DNA of 64,000 bases from positions 1,248,001 through 1,312,000 of the forward strand of contig NC_014392.1 of assembly GCF_000145215.1 (NCBI RefSeq), written 5' to 3'. The translations under genes were made by a program, and so were the position numbers. Below, piece after piece: positions 1-12,448 of this stretch. The stretch comes from Caldicellulosiruptor obsidiansis OB47. GTDB lineage: Bacteria; Bacillota; Thermoanaerobacteria; Caldicellulosiruptorales; Caldicellulosiruptoraceae. Every line of letters begins with the position of its first letter. Positions within the stretch are counted from its first letter, which is position 1. The notes beneath the pieces are model-generated. The model searched no databases. It saw only the letters and a program-made list of their open reading frames with translations, and was not told where the DNA came from.

Positions 1-288
1 GTGAGATGGTTTTTAAGTCATTTTAAACCCATCATTATTATTTTCCCGTTTAAGTTTCTGGATTATTTTACAAGGACGCTTTCATTATCTGCCCGATTAT
101 TCGGTAATATTCTTGCTGGGACTACCATTATGGAGCTCATTTATCATGGCCTCATAAAATCTCACATACCTCCTATTGGTATTCCAGCAGCAGCAAGTTT
201 ATATTTTGATATATTTGATGGAGTTCTTCAGGCAGTAATCTTTACATTTCTCTCTCTAATTTATCTTTATGAAGCCTTGGAAGAATAA
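1..288 (+). CDS. atpB: ATP synthase F0 subunit a, C-terminal part
   Basis: The window opens inside this gene, so the GTG at base 1 is an internal codon and only the last 95 residues are visible. The segment SLSARLFGNILAG carries the invariant arginine that faces the c-ring and is essential for proton transfer in subunit a. The rest is hydrophobic, as expected of the last transmembrane helices of this membrane channel protein. It is followed 26 bases later by atpE, the usual order of bacterial atp operons. Confidence 0.95.
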   Translation: MRWFLSHFKPIIIIFPFKFLDYFTRTLSLSARLFGNILAGTTIMELIYHGLIKSHIPPIGIPAAASLYFDIFDGVLQAVIFTFLSLIYLYEALEE

Positions 289-296
289 ATTTTTAA

Positions 297-527
<231 letters not shown>

Positions 528-528
528 G

Positions 529-553
529 CGCTCTCCATATTTTTTGGGGAGCG
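529..553 (+). other. Intercistronic hairpin between atpE and atpF
   Basis: CGCTCTCC (529-536) pairs with GGGGAGCG (546-553) with one G-T pair and a 9-base loop, immediately after the atpE stop. There is no clean T-run next to it, so it more likely tunes mRNA stability or partial termination, lowering atpF and later genes relative to the multi-copy c subunit. That role is inferred. Confidence 0.5.
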
Positions 554-561
554 TCATCTCT

Positions 562-601
562 TTTCATTCACTGAATTTTACTTTCATTCACTGAATTTTA
601 C
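562..601 (+). repeat. Two-copy 20-bp tandem repeat in the atpE-atpF spacer
   Basis: The unit TTTCATTCACTGAATTTTAC occurs twice head to tail (562-581 and 582-601) with no mismatch. It lies in the only sizeable spacer of the atp operon. Each unit contains the small dyad TTCA-CTGAA. No function is known from the sequence; recent duplication by slippage is likely. Confidence 0.85.
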
Positions 602-661
602 TTAAATATTATGTTGATTACTCTCTATAAATAGGGTCTAAAAAGGAGATGATAGAATAAG

Positions 662-1153
662 ATGTTTAGCCTTGAGATCTTTGAGAATATATTCTTTTGG
701 GCAATTATAAACTTTTTGATACTTTATCTAATATACAAAAAGTTTTTCTTCCAAAGAGTTACGCAGTTTATGGAAAAGAGATCTCAGATGATTCAAGAAC
801 AGCTTGATTTTGCAGCAAAGTCAAAAGAAGAGGCAATAAAACTAAAGGAAGAATATGAGAATATACTTGCCCAGGCACATGCCAAAGCAAACGAGATTGT
901 TGAGAAGGCAACTTTGGAAGCACAAAGACAAGCAACAGAAATTATTGAAAATGCAAAACTTGAAGCTAACAGAATTATTGAAGATGCGCTCAGACAATTT
1001 GAGATTGAAAAGAAGAAACAAATAAACGAACTTAAAAATCAGTTTGTATCAATTGCTCTTCTTGCTGCGTCCAGGGTAATTGAGAAAAACCTGAATACAG
1101 AAGAAAATAGAAAGATGGTTGAGAACATATTTGATGAGGCAGGGGTTGCTTGA
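662..1153 (+). CDS. atpF: ATP synthase F0 subunit b
   Basis: 163 residues: one N-terminal membrane helix (about 8-27) and then a long charged, Ala/Glu/Lys-rich coiled coil typical of the peripheral stalk subunit b. An AAGGAG lies about 13 bases upstream, a rather long spacing. The stop overlaps the region of the next start. It dimerises and holds the F1 head static via the delta subunit. Length and position match the family. Confidence 0.95.
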   Translation: MFSLEIFENIFFWAIINFLILYLIYKKFFFQRVTQFMEKRSQMIQEQLDFAAKSKEEAIKLKEEYENILAQAHAKANEIVEKATLEAQRQATEIIENAKLEANRIIEDALRQFEIEKKKQINELKNQFVSIALLAASRVIEKNLNTEENRKMVENIFDEAGVA

Positions 1154-1155
1154 AG

Positions 1156-1698
1156 ATGTTGCCAGCAAAAAGATATGCAGAGGCTCTTATAAAGCTTGGT
1201 CAAGAGGAAGGTAATCTGGAAAAATTTTATAATCATTTGTTCAAATTATTTGAGATTATCAAAAGTAATAATGAATTTAATAATATTTGGTTTGATTTAG
1301 AAATGAAGCGTTCAGAAAAGAAACAAAAAATCAAAGCATTTTTTGATGATGACATTGACAGTTACATTTTGAACCTCCTTTATCTCCTTATTGATAAACG
1401 CAGAGAAATAATTCTTCCCTATATACCTCTTTATTACAAGCAGATGTACGATAAAATTGTGGGGAATGTTGATGTTGAGGTTATTGTTGCGCATGAAATT
1501 GGGAGCGATGTGTTGAACAAGATTTCTAAATGGCTTGGGAAAAGATATGGAGTCAAAAATCCGAGGTTTATTGTAAAGATTGACAGGAACATAATTGGCG
1601 GGATAAAACTTTTATTTAATAACATTGAAGTTGATGCTTCAATAAAAGGTGCTCTTGATTCAATAAGAAAAGAGCTTGTAAAGATAGCTATTTTGTAG
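1156..1698 (+). CDS. atpH: ATP synthase F1 subunit delta
   Basis: The first in-frame start is a TTG at 1150 that overlaps the atpF stop. The ATG at 1156 is preferred because [15 protein letters not shown] is the standard N-terminus of the delta/OSCP family. The 180-residue product has the C-terminal segment with the conserved GGIKL and D-SIKG-L pattern. Delta links stalk subunit b to the top of the alpha3-beta3 head. It lies between atpF and atpA, as expected. Confidence 0.93.
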   Translation: MLPAKRYAEALIKLGQEEGNLEKFYNHLFKLFEIIKSNNEFNNIWFDLEMKRSEKKQKIKAFFDDDIDSYILNLLYLLIDKRREIILPYIPLYYKQMYDKIVGNVDVEVIVAHEIGSDVLNKISKWLGKRYGVKNPRFIVKIDRNIIGGIKLLFNNIEVDASIKGALDSIRKELVKIAIL

Positions 1699-1704
1699 GG
1701 GTGA

Positions 1705-3237
<1,533 letters not shown>

Positions 3238-3250
3238 GTGAGATTACAAA

Positions 3251-4129
3251 ATGGCGAACAAAACAAGATGGATAAAATCAAGGATCAGAAGTGTCAATGA
3301 AACAAAAAAGATCACAAGAGCAATGTATCTTATCTCTGCATCAAAGGTGAAAAGGCTTCGAGATAGGCTTGATAGTACAAGACCTTATTTTGAAAAGGTA
3401 AATGAGTTTATGAAAGATTTGATTTTGCATGGAGTGAAAACACCACATATTCTTTTTGATGGGTCATATAAGGAAGGTAAAAAGAAGATAGGTGTTATAT
3501 TGATAAGTGGTGACAAGGGTTTATGTGGAGGATACAATGCTAATGTTCTGAGAAGTACAACCAGCTTATATGGAAATTTCGCAAAAGAAGCGGATGTGAC
3601 GTTTTTCCCTATTGGTACGGTGGGACGAAACTTTTTGGTTCGCCATGGGTATCAGGTTGATGAAGGTTTTAATTACCAGACACAGTCTGTTTCTATAAAA
3701 CTTGCAAGACTCATTTCGCAAAAGATTGTGAGAAAATATTATACCGGTGAAGTTCATGAAGTTTACATCATTTACACAAAACTTGTTTCAACCATAAAAC
3801 AAGAAGTTACTATCAAAAAACTTTTGCCTCTTGACAAGACTGAATTTGGTATAGAAGAGAGTAAAAGCGATGAGATGATAATCTACGAGCCAGACCCAGT
3901 TTCTGTACTTGACATCGTTATTTATGAATACATCAAAGGAATTATCTTTGGTGCTATGATGGATTCATATGTGAGTGAACTTGCTGCAAGAATGACAGCA
4001 ATGGACAATGCCACAAAAAGTGCTGATGAGATGATACAAAAACTTATTTTAAAACTTAACAGAGAACGCCAGGCTGTGATAACCCAGGAAATTTCAGAGA
4101 TTATAAGTGGTGCCGCAGCTTTGAAATAA
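3251..4129 (+). CDS. atpG: ATP synthase F1 subunit gamma
   Basis: 292 residues with the family N-terminus ([17 protein letters not shown]) and C-terminus ([16 protein letters not shown]...[12 protein letters not shown]), which together form the rotating coiled-coil shaft inside the alpha3-beta3 head. It lies between atpA and atpD as in other bacteria. Confidence 0.97.
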   Translation: MANKTRWIKSRIRSVNETKKITRAMYLISASKVKRLRDRLDSTRPYFEKVNEFMKDLILHGVKTPHILFDGSYKEGKKKIGVILISGDKGLCGGYNANVLRSTTSLYGNFAKEADVTFFPIGTVGRNFLVRHGYQVDEGFNYQTQSVSIKLARLISQKIVRKYYTGEVHEVYIIYTKLVSTIKQEVTIKKLLPLDKTEFGIEESKSDEMIIYEPDPVSVLDIVIYEYIKGIIFGAMMDSYVSELAARMTAMDNATKSADEMIQKLILKLNRERQAVITQEISEIISGAAALK

Positions 4130-4168
4130 TATTTTTAACAATCTTGATTTTAGTTTGAGGGAGTGTAG

Positions 4169-5578
<1,410 letters not shown>

Positions 5579-5598
5579 ATCTTGAGGTGAATTTAAAG

Positions 5599-6012
5599 AT
5601 GGCTGAATTTGAATTGGAGGTTCTCCAGCCTGAAAGGGTGTTTTTTAAAGACAAGGTCGAAATGATAGTTGTGCGAACAATAGATGGTGAGATAGGTATT
5701 ATGGCAAACCATCAGCCTATTATTGTACCCATTGGTATTGGGAAGTTGAGGATAAAGAAGGATGGAAAGTGGAAAGAAGCAGCCATTGCAGGTGGTTTGC
5801 TTGAAGTGAAAAATAATAAGGTGACAATATTGAGTGATGCTGTAGAATGGCCAGAGGAGATAGATAGACAAAGAGCACTTTTGGCAAAAGAAAGGGCAGA
5901 AAAGAGACTCGAGCAAAAGCTTCCTCCTGATGAGTTTGAAAGATACAAAGCGGCGCTGTACAGAGCGCTAAACAGGCTAAAACTTGCCGAGGAAAATAGA
6001 AAAGATGTATAA
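5599..6012 (+). CDS. atpC: ATP synthase F1 subunit epsilon
   Basis: An upstream in-frame GTG (5587) exists, but it forms part of the GAGGTGA ribosome site that serves the ATG at 5599, so the shorter 137-residue form is chosen. It has the N-terminal beta-sandwich (motif VRTIDGEIGIMANHQP) and the C-terminal helical hairpin that can brake rotation. It is the last gene of the operon and is followed at once by a terminator. Confidence 0.95.
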   Translation: MAEFELEVLQPERVFFKDKVEMIVVRTIDGEIGIMANHQPIIVPIGIGKLRIKKDGKWKEAAIAGGLLEVKNNKVTILSDAVEWPEEIDRQRALLAKERAEKRLEQKLPPDEFERYKAALYRALNRLKLAEENRKDV

Positions 6013-6014
6013 AA

Positions 6015-6054
6015 AGGCAGTGCAACCGAGGCTGCACTGCCTCATTTATTTTTT
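6015..6054 (+). terminator. Rho-independent terminator of the atp operon
   Basis: AGGCAGTGCA (6015-6024) and TGCACTGCCT (6033-6042) form a perfect 10-bp stem with an 8-base loop, followed by CATTTATTTTTTTTC. It overlaps the stop of the convergent minus-strand gene. Confidence 0.9.
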
Positions 6055-6578
6055 TTCTTTCCTTTTTTCTTTTCAGATTTTGCTTCTTTTTTGGTCCTGC
6101 TACTGGACTCTTCTTCTAATGGGATATTTTCATCCTCAATCTCAGTTTTTTCTTTATAGTCTTCTGATTCTTCTTTTATTTCTTCATCATCCAATAGTAT
6201 TTCTTCGTCCACTTCTAATTCTTCTAAATCTAATGGTGTGTCAACAAGGTCAAGTTCTTCGTCAGGCAACTGAGTTATAATATCTGGTTCTATATCTACA
6301 AAATCATTTTCAAATATCTCTGAGTCGGTTTCTTCCTTGACTACTTCTTCTTCAATTTCAGAGTCGTCAACAACTCCTGTCAGCAGTCTTTCTTCAAAGC
6401 AAGACTCACACATATCTTGATCTTCCGGAATATACTCTTCATGGCAGTATGGGCACAGTTTCATGTTTGCTTCTGTAACCTTTTTTAGCTGTTCTAAGTC
6501 CTTTTTGCACACAGGGCACAAATCTTGATCTTCCGGGATTCTATTCAATTCGCATCTTGGACAGTATTTATAACCCAT
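6042..6578 (-). CDS. Zinc-ribbon protein with long acidic, Lys-tailed region
   Basis: The 178-residue product starts with three CxxC/CxxH pairs (CPRC, CPVC, CPYCH) and a later CESC, which would form two zinc ribbons. Each ribbon contains the repeated IPEDQD-C pattern. After about residue 70 the chain is a low-complexity acidic stretch rich in Glu, Asp and Ile, ending in a Lys-rich tail. The function is not recognised; the layout suggests an adaptor or nucleic-acid/protein-binding role. AGGGGGAAAG lies ahead of the ATG. A dyad sits just upstream (6597-6613). Confidence 0.75.
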   Translation of the reverse strand: MGYKYCPRCELNRIPEDQDLCPVCKKDLEQLKKVTEANMKLCPYCHEEYIPEDQDMCESCFEERLLTGVVDDSEIEEEVVKEETDSEIFENDFVDIEPDIITQLPDEELDLVDTPLDLEELEVDEEILLDDEEIKEESEDYKEKTEIEDENIPLEEESSSRTKKEAKSEKKKGKKKNK

Positions 6579-6596
6579 TTTTCTTTCCCCCTAAAA

Positions 6597-6613
6597 TGTG
6601 ATATGCTATCACA
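6597..6613. promoter_or_regulatory. Operator-like dyad in a divergent promoter region
   Basis: TGTGATA-TGC-TATCACA, perfect 7-bp arms with a 3-bp centre, sits 19 bases upstream of the minus-strand zinc-ribbon gene and before the divergent DUF5685-like gene. It resembles a dimeric regulator site. The regulator is unknown. Confidence 0.45.
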
Positions 6614-6656
6614 ATAATATTAATTACTCTTCGAGAAAAAATCAACTAAAATTTGC

Positions 6657-6685
6657 TTAACATTATCAATCATTTTTGCTACTAT
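6657..6685 (+). promoter_or_regulatory. Putative sigma-A promoter for the 6729-12448 gene run
   Basis: TTAACA (6657-6662) and TACTAT (6680-6685) with a 17-base spacer lie 43 bases ahead of the GTG start at 6729. Consensus match is moderate. Confidence 0.45.
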
Positions 6686-6728
6686 AAAAACATAAGAAGT
6701 AAAAGAGAAAAAGGAGAAAGAGACTTTA

Positions 6729-7580
6729 GTGTTCGGATATGTGGTTCCTTATAAGCCAGAGCTAAAAGTGCGAGACTATGAATATTACAAGGCAGTTTAC
6801 TGTGGTATATGTCTTCAGACAAAAAAGATAGGAAACCTTCCACGGGTATTTCTTAACTATGATTTTGTTTTTTTGTATCTGGTGCTAAAAGAGCATTTTA
6901 AAGTCAAAGATGAGTTAGGAAAAACAAGGTGTATTGTTCACCCAATTAAGGAAAGGTTCTTTTTGAAAACTAATGAAATCTTGGAATATGTGAGCAACCA
7001 AATGGTTCTTTTGAGTTTTTTTAAGCTTTATGATAACATTCTTGATGAAAAGAATATATTTAGTTATGCACCTTATAGTATTTTGAAATTATATATAAGG
7101 AAAATAACAAAATCACATCGAGAACCGTTTGAGAAGATAAAAGAACTATTTAACAAGCAGATATCGCTTGAGAAAAGTGGTTGTGAAAATATAGATGAAC
7201 TTGCGCACAATTTTGGCAATATTTTGGCCGAAATATTTGCTTACAATGATGAAGAACTTTTGAGACAAATTGGCTATTATACAGGTGTGTGGGTATACAT
7301 TATCGATGCTATTGACGACTATATTGATGATGTGAAGAAAAAGAGATATAATTGTCTGAAACACCACTTTGAAAAGTGTAGGCATGATAAAAGACAGTTT
7401 GAATATGAACTCAGTATTTTGAAGGTTAGTTTGGAAAATTATCTTGCTATATTAAGTGACTATATTAGAGGGTATAATAATTCAATACTGAACAACATTG
7501 TTCAGATTGGTATGTATTCAAAAACACAGCAGGTCTTAAAGCATTTTACAACAAACTTCTTTAAGGAGTTGAAAAAGTAA
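6729..7580 (+). CDS. DUF5685-like conserved protein
   Basis: 283 residues starting with GTG after a purine-rich AAAGGAGAAAG. The N-terminal pattern [28 protein letters not shown] with a conserved Cys pair recalls the uncharacterised DUF5685 family found in Firmicutes. A later [24 protein letters not shown] segment resembles the Asp-rich helices of that family. The stop overlaps the start of the DnaJ-like gene by one base, so the two are probably made together. No catalytic role is known. Confidence 0.7.
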   Translation: MFGYVVPYKPELKVRDYEYYKAVYCGICLQTKKIGNLPRVFLNYDFVFLYLVLKEHFKVKDELGKTRCIVHPIKERFFLKTNEILEYVSNQMVLLSFFKLYDNILDEKNIFSYAPYSILKLYIRKITKSHREPFEKIKELFNKQISLEKSGCENIDELAHNFGNILAEIFAYNDEELLRQIGYYTGVWVYIIDAIDDYIDDVKKKRYNCLKHHFEKCRHDKRQFEYELSILKVSLENYLAILSDYIRGYNNSILNNIVQIGMYSKTQQVLKHFTTNFFKELKK

Positions 7581-8155
7581 TGAGAGACCCATATGAGGTT
7601 TTAGGTGTGAGAAAAGGTGCTTCAAAGGAAGAAATAAAAAAAGCTTATCTTGAACTTGTAAAAAAGTACCATCCAGATAAGTTTAAGGATAATCCTTTAA
7701 GAGAACTTGCAGAAGAAAAGTTAAAAGAGATAAATGAAGCATATAATATCCTTATGAACGATCAATATTCAAACTATGAATACTCTACATATGATCAAAC
7801 CTCTCTCTACCAAAAGGTGAGAGACTTGATTATGCAGGGTAATATAGCTCAAGCAGAGAGTCTCTTGAATCAAAACCCTCGAAATGACGCAGAATGGTTC
7901 TATTTGATGGGAATAATATATCAAAAAAGAGGATGGATAAATCAAGCATACAGATACTTTATTGAAGCCTATAATCGTGATCCTGGAAACTATGAGTACA
8001 GGCGTGCAAAAGAACAGTTTGAAATGGCTTCAAGAAATTATGAATGGTCAGCATACAATAGGGGATATAGAAGACATGATGACTGCGATATTTGCACCAT
8101 ATGTCAAATAATTGCGTGTTGGGAATGTTGTTGTGATAACGATATAGGCTGTTAA
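7580..8155 (+). CDS. DnaJ-domain protein with TPR-like part and Cys-rich tail
   Basis: The J domain covers residues 1-63 with the Hsp70-activating HPD at 31-33 ([11 protein letters not shown]). A TPR-like pair of helices follows ([24 protein letters not shown]). The last 30 residues hold about eight cysteines ([20 protein letters not shown]), possibly a metal-binding or membrane-proximal tail. It lacks the G/F and zinc domains of true DnaJ, so it is a specialised J-protein that would recruit DnaK to a target. Its tight coupling to the DUF5685-like gene suggests that protein as the client. Confidence 0.8.
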   Translation: MRDPYEVLGVRKGASKEEIKKAYLELVKKYHPDKFKDNPLRELAEEKLKEINEAYNILMNDQYSNYEYSTYDQTSLYQKVRDLIMQGNIAQAESLLNQNPRNDAEWFYLMGIIYQKRGWINQAYRYFIEAYNRDPGNYEYRRAKEQFEMASRNYEWSAYNRGYRRHDDCDICTICQIIACWECCCDNDIGC

Positions 8156-8170
8156 GGAGGTTTCCTTTTT

Positions 8171-9439
8171 GTGATAAAACTTTATTCACTTTCAAATGGT
8201 ATAAGGCTTGTATATGAGAAAATTGATACAGTGAAAACTGTAAGTATAGGTATTTGGGTCTTGGCTGGTTCAAGGTATGAGACAAAAATGATAAATGGAA
8301 TTTCCCATTTTATCGAGCATATATTGTTCAAAGGAACTAAAAACAGAAGTTCTAAAGAGATTGTATATGAAATTGAATCAATTGGTGGACAAATAAACGC
8401 CTTTACAGCAAAGGAGTACACCTGTTTTTATGTAAGAGTTTTAGATGAGTTTTTACAAAAAGGTTTTGATATATTGTCGGACTTAATTTTAAATCCTGTC
8501 ATTGCAGCAGAAGAGATAGAAAAAGAGAAGACAGTCATCATTGAAGAGATAAATATGACAAAAGATGATCCGGAAGAGATGTTGTATCAATCACTGAATG
8601 ATTTGATATGGAAAAGCCAAGCTCTTTCGTATCCTATAATCGGAAAAGAATCTACTGTTAAGAAAATAGATAAGACCAAAATTGAAAGTTATATAAAAGA
8701 AAGATATATACCTCAAAATATTGTAATATCCGTTGCTGGAAACTTTGCAGAAGAAAAGCTTATAGAATTTGTGGAGATTTACTTTGGGGATTGGAAGTGT
8801 TCAAACAAAACAGATATGAGTTATTGCATATCAAAGCCAGTTTTTAATAGAGGTGCTGTCATCAAAAACAAAAAGAGTGATCAGGCTCATTTAGCAGTAA
8901 CTTTTGAAGGTTTTGGACAGGAAGATGAAAAAGTTTATGAGCTTTTAGTTTTATCTAGTATTCTTGGCGGGGGAATGAGTTCACGACTTTTCCAGCGAAT
9001 AAGGGAAGAGTTAGGACTTGTATATAGCATAAGCTCGTTTGTGAGCACATTTAAAGATGCGGGAGTTCTTATCATATACGCAGGAACAAATCCCAAAAAT
9101 ATTGCAGCGGTGTACAAAGAAATCATGAACCAGTTAAATCTCTTTTTAAAAGGTGAAATCTTACCTGATGAAGTAGAGGTTGCAAAACAACAGATAAAGG
9201 GAAGTATCATATTTGGGCTTGAAAACACAAGTAGTCGAATGTCCAACATAGGAAAAAATATGCTGCTTTTAAACAAAATTATGGAGATAGAGCACATTAC
9301 AAAGATAATAGATTCAATTAAATATGCAAACGTGATTGACACAGCAAGAGAGGTTTTGTCAAAAGAATTTTCGGTTGCTGTTGTTGGGAATAAAAAAGAG
9401 ATGGATTTGAAAATCTTTGATCAAAGAGTACTGGCATAA
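8171..9439 (+). CDS. M16-family zinc metalloprotease (processing-peptidase-like)
   Basis: 422 residues. The inverted zinc motif HxxEH appears as HFIEH near residue 48, with the downstream EKTVIIEEI Glu region completing the M16 site. The C-terminal half carries the R/Y motif region ([19 protein letters not shown]). AAGGAGG lies 10 bases before the GTG start. Relatives (YmxG/MlpA type) are often next to dut and ylmC/ymxH in Firmicutes, as here. The substrate is unknown. Confidence 0.9.
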   Translation: MIKLYSLSNGIRLVYEKIDTVKTVSIGIWVLAGSRYETKMINGISHFIEHILFKGTKNRSSKEIVYEIESIGGQINAFTAKEYTCFYVRVLDEFLQKGFDILSDLILNPVIAAEEIEKEKTVIIEEINMTKDDPEEMLYQSLNDLIWKSQALSYPIIGKESTVKKIDKTKIESYIKERYIPQNIVISVAGNFAEEKLIEFVEIYFGDWKCSNKTDMSYCISKPVFNRGAVIKNKKSDQAHLAVTFEGFGQEDEKVYELLVLSSILGGGMSSRLFQRIREELGLVYSISSFVSTFKDAGVLIIYAGTNPKNIAAVYKEIMNQLNLFLKGEILPDEVEVAKQQIKGSIIFGLENTSSRMSNIGKNMLLLNKIMEIEHITKIIDSIKYANVIDTAREVLSKEFSVAVVGNKKEMDLKIFDQRVLA

Positions 9440-9458
9440 TAGAAAGGAGAAAGCATTT

Positions 9459-9902
9459 ATGGTCTTGAGAGTAAAAAGAGCTGTCGATGCAAAGGATCTG
9501 CCGCTTCCAACATATATTTCAAGCGGGGCGGCAGGAATGGACCTGTTTGCGTGTGTTGAAAAAGAAGAGATTATAAACCCTGGTGAGATAAAGCTCATCC
9601 GAACAGGTCTTTACATTGAACTTCCGGAGGGATATGAAGCACAGGTACGACCTCGCAGTGGCCTTGCTTTGAAACATGGCATTACTGTTTTAAATTCTCC
9701 TGGAACAATAGATAGTGATTATAGGGGGGAGATAGGAGTAATATTGATTAACCTTGGCAAGGAGCCTTTTGTAGTAAAGAGAGGAGATAGGATAGCCCAG
9801 ATGGTAATATCAAAGTTTGAAAGGATAGAAAAGATTGAAGAAACAGAAGAGCTATCAACAACGTCCAGGGCAGACAGAGGATTTGGCTCAAGTGGTGTGT
9901 AG
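9459..9902 (+). CDS. dut: dUTP diphosphatase (dUTPase)
   Basis: The frame is open from a TTG at 9417, but AAAGGAG sits 9 bases before the ATG at 9459, giving a normal 147-residue trimeric dUTPase. All five motifs are visible: [26 protein letters not shown] with the catalytic Asp, GDRIAQMV and the Gly-rich [10 protein letters not shown] lid. It hydrolyses dUTP to dUMP and PPi, keeping uracil out of DNA. Confidence 0.96.
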   Translation: MVLRVKRAVDAKDLPLPTYISSGAAGMDLFACVEKEEIINPGEIKLIRTGLYIELPEGYEAQVRPRSGLALKHGITVLNSPGTIDSDYRGEIGVILINLGKEPFVVKRGDRIAQMVISKFERIEKIEETEELSTTSRADRGFGSSGV

Positions 9903-9922
9903 AAAAGTAGGAGGGTAAAAGT

Positions 9923-10159
9923 ATGCTTTTGAGCGAAATAAAAAATTCAAAACCTGTTGTATCTCAGCATTCAGGCAGAATTGTAGGAAGTTCTGAGTCG
10001 TTGGAGTTGGTAATTGACGATGAGGGGAATATACTGAGCATTGAACTTAAAAAGAAACGGGGGTTTAGGAGGGAGACGGAAGTGATTTCATGGGATGATA
10101 TTGTTGTTATAGGTGAAGATGTAATAATTGCAAATATAAAAGAGGGGGAACATGAATGA
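9923..10159 (+). CDS. YlmC/YmxH-family PRC-barrel protein
   Basis: 78 residues with a PRC-barrel-like pattern (MLLSEIKNSKPVVS..GRIVG....LVIDDEGNILSIEL..ISWDDIVVIGEDVIIA). This family is common in spore-forming Firmicutes, often near dut and an M16 protease; its biochemical role is not settled. GGAGGGTAAAAGT precedes the ATG. The last 4 bases overlap the next gene. Confidence 0.8.
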   Translation: MLLSEIKNSKPVVSQHSGRIVGSSESLELVIDDEGNILSIELKKKRGFRRETEVISWDDIVVIGEDVIIANIKEGEHE

Positions 10160-10743
10160 TTCTTCCAACCTCTTTTTTTGGTTTTTCTAAGTCTCAAGTG
10201 AGAAGTTATATTGAAAATCTTACACAGAGTTTTGAAAATTTAATCTCTAAGCTTGATAGAGAGAGAGACCTTTTGACTTTAGAAAACGAGAAACTTGCAA
10301 AAGAGATAGAAAAGCTCAAAAGAAATTTGTCTAAGTTACATATCAAGGATATTGAATGCTACAAATTTTTTATTGATGAGTTTTTCAGCAGTGAATGGGA
10401 AGAATATTACTCAAAAAAAGCACAGGAGGTTCGAGTAGAGTATTCAAAAACTTTAGAAGAGCTTGAAAAAATCAAGGAAAATATCATCCAGCATATTCGG
10501 TACCTTGAGAAGTACAAAGAGGAAATCTTGAAAAAGTTGAGTGTTTTGGTTGAGGAGATAGAAAAGTTTTTGAACGATCAAGAAAGCTTACCTGCTCAAA
10601 AACTTCAGAGAGACTTTTATGTAGATGATGTTCTGGTGCTACCTGCAGGAATTGTTATAAATCATGAGGTCATTGAAAGCATGAGAGAAAAAGGCTTTTT
10701 GATTGAATTTTTAAAACATCTTGCAAAGGAGGAAGAAGAATGA
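10156..10743 (+). CDS. DivIVA-like coiled-coil protein
   Basis: 195 residues. The start LPTSFFGFSKSQVRSYIENL resembles the short DivIVA/GpsB N-terminal motif (F-G-S-VR-Y), followed by long Lys/Glu heptads (30-145) that would form a coiled coil. It overlaps its upstream neighbour by ATGA and the downstream Lrp gene by 4 bases. A cell-pole or division-scaffold role is possible but only inferred from fold-level similarity. Confidence 0.55.
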   Translation: MILPTSFFGFSKSQVRSYIENLTQSFENLISKLDRERDLLTLENEKLAKEIEKLKRNLSKLHIKDIECYKFFIDEFFSSEWEEYYSKKAQEVRVEYSKTLEELEKIKENIIQHIRYLEKYKEEILKKLSVLVEEIEKFLNDQESLPAQKLQRDFYVDDVLVLPAGIVINHEVIESMREKGFLIEFLKHLAKEEEE

Positions 10744-11228
10744 ACATCGAAGTGAAGGTTTTAGAGATTTTAGAACAAAATCCCAAACTCTCTGCCGAAG
10801 AGATTGCAATAATGCTGGGTGAAAACAAAGAAAATATCGAAAAAACCATTAAAAAGCTTGAACAAGATAAGGTTATTGTAAAATATCACACAATTGTGAA
10901 CTGGGAACGAACAGAAAAGGAAGTGGTTGAAGCAATTGTTGAGGTAAAAGTAACTCCCCAGAGAGGGTTTGGCTATGATGCAATTGCAAAAAGAATTTAC
11001 AAGTTTCCTGAAGTAAAAGCTGTGTATTTGCTTTCAGGAGATTATGACCTGCATGTTGTTGTAGAAGGCAAGAGTATGAAAGATATTGCTCAGTTTGTTG
11101 GTTCTAAACTTGCACCACTTGAATACGTCCTTTCGACAGCAACCCATTTTATAATGAAAAAATATAAAGATGCAGGAGTAATACTTGAAGATGGTGAAAA
11201 GGACGACAGGGAGGTTATAACACCGTGA
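10740..11228 (+). CDS. Lrp/AsnC-family transcriptional regulator
   Basis: 162 residues: an N-terminal winged helix-turn-helix (LEILEQNPKLSAEEIAIMLGENKENIEKTIKKLEQD) and a C-terminal RAM effector domain (VKAVYLLSGDYDLHVVVEGKS). It overlaps the aminotransferase gene it precedes; Lrp genes in this position commonly control the adjacent amino-acid enzyme, so local regulation by an amino acid is a fair inference. Confidence 0.9.
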   Translation: MNIEVKVLEILEQNPKLSAEEIAIMLGENKENIEKTIKKLEQDKVIVKYHTIVNWERTEKEVVEAIVEVKVTPQRGFGYDAIAKRIYKFPEVKAVYLLSGDYDLHVVVEGKSMKDIAQFVGSKLAPLEYVLSTATHFIMKKYKDAGVILEDGEKDDREVITP

Positions 11229-12448
11229 GTAATTTAGAAAAGTTTATTTCAAAAAGTGTTCAAAGTGTTCCACCATCGGGCATTAGGAAATTTTTTGATA
11301 TTGTATCTGAGATGAAAGATGCTCTTTCGCTTGGAGTTGGTGAACCTGACTTTGTCACTCCATGGAACATTCGCGAAATGGGAATATATTCTATTGAAGA
11401 AGGGCACACCCACTATACATCAAACTTCGGACTTTTGGAGCTGAGAAAAGAGATTAGCAGGTATTTGAAAGATAGATTCGACCTTGACTATCCAAATTAT
11501 AGGGATCAGATTTTAGTCACTGTTGGTGCAAGCGAAGCAATTGATATTGCACTAAGAAGTATCATAGACCCTGGTGATGAGGTCTTGATTCCTGAACCTT
11601 GTTTTGTTTCATACAAACCATGTGTTATTTTTGCAGGTGGTGTACCGGTTGAGATTGAAACAAAACCAGAAAACGACTTTAAACTTAGAGCAGAGGATAT
11701 TTTACCCAAAATATCTTCCAGAACTAAGGCTATTATTTTATCTTATCCCAACAATCCGACAGGTGCTATTATGACAAAAGATGATTTAAAAGAGATTGTT
11801 GATATATTGAAAGACAAAGAAATCATAGTAATTTCCGACGAAATATATGCTGAGCTTACATATGAAGGAAGTCATATTTCAATTGCCAACTTCTCTGAGA
11901 TGAAAGAAAGGACAATTGTTATAAATGGTTTTTCAAAAGCGTTTGCTATGACGGGTTGGAGACTCGGATTTGTTGCTGCAAATGAGGTTTTTATCAAAGC
12001 AATGGCAAAGGTGCATCAGTACATCATAATGAGTGCTCCTACTTTTTCACAGTATGCGGCTATTGAAGCGCTAAGAAATGGGCTTTTAGAAGTTGAAAAG
12101 ATGAGAGATGAATACAATAGAAGAAGACGCTATATGGTAAGCAGATTTAATAAGATGGGGCTTGAATGTTTTGAGCCAAAAGGAGCATTTTATGTTTTTC
12201 CATCCATAAAGTCCACCGGCCTTTCCTCAGAGGAGTTTGCAGAGAGGCTTTTGCACGAACAGAAAGTGGCGGTTGTGCCAGGTACTGCATTTGGGAGCTC
12301 GGGAGAAGGATTTATAAGATGTTCGTATGCCTATTCAATTGAAACAATAAAACATGCTTTGGACAGGATAGAAAAGTTTGTTTTAAACCTCAAAACTCAA
12401 GGTGTCTTCCAGCAAACTCATAAAAATAATGTGGTAGTGGAGAAGTAA
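11225..12448 (+). CDS. Class I/II pyridoxal-phosphate aminotransferase
   Basis: 407 residues starting with GTG that overlaps the Lrp stop (GTGA). Fold-type I motifs: SYPNNPTGA, DEIYAELTY with the PLP-ring Asp, and GFSKAFAMTGWRLGF with the Schiff-base lysine (SK). The C-terminal arginine that binds the substrate carboxylate is in GEGFIRCSYA. Closest in style to PatA/aromatic or alanine aminotransferases; the substrate cannot be fixed from sequence. Its last 59 bases overlap a convergent gene. Confidence 0.9.
   Translation: MSNLEKFISKSVQSVPPSGIRKFFDIVSEMKDALSLGVGEPDFVTPWNIREMGIYSIEEGHTHYTSNFGLLELRKEISRYLKDRFDLDYPNYRDQILVTVGASEAIDIALRSIIDPGDEVLIPEPCFVSYKPCVIFAGGVPVEIETKPENDFKLRAEDILPKISSRTKAIILSYPNNPTGAIMTKDDLKEIVDILKDKEIIVISDEIYAELTYEGSHISIANFSEMKERTIVINGFSKAFAMTGWRLGFVAANEVFIKAMAKVHQYIIMSAPTFSQYAAIEALRNGLLEVEKMRDEYNRRRRYMVSRFNKMGLECFEPKGAFYVFPSIKSTGLSSEEFAERLLHEQKVAVVPGTAFGSSGEGFIRCSYAYSIETIKHALDRIEKFVLNLKTQGVFQQTHKNNVVVEK

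Noticed and set aside
562..601. Repeat in the atp operon as part of a CRISPR array or riboswitch
   Set aside because: Only two directly abutting copies, no spacers, no conserved fold.
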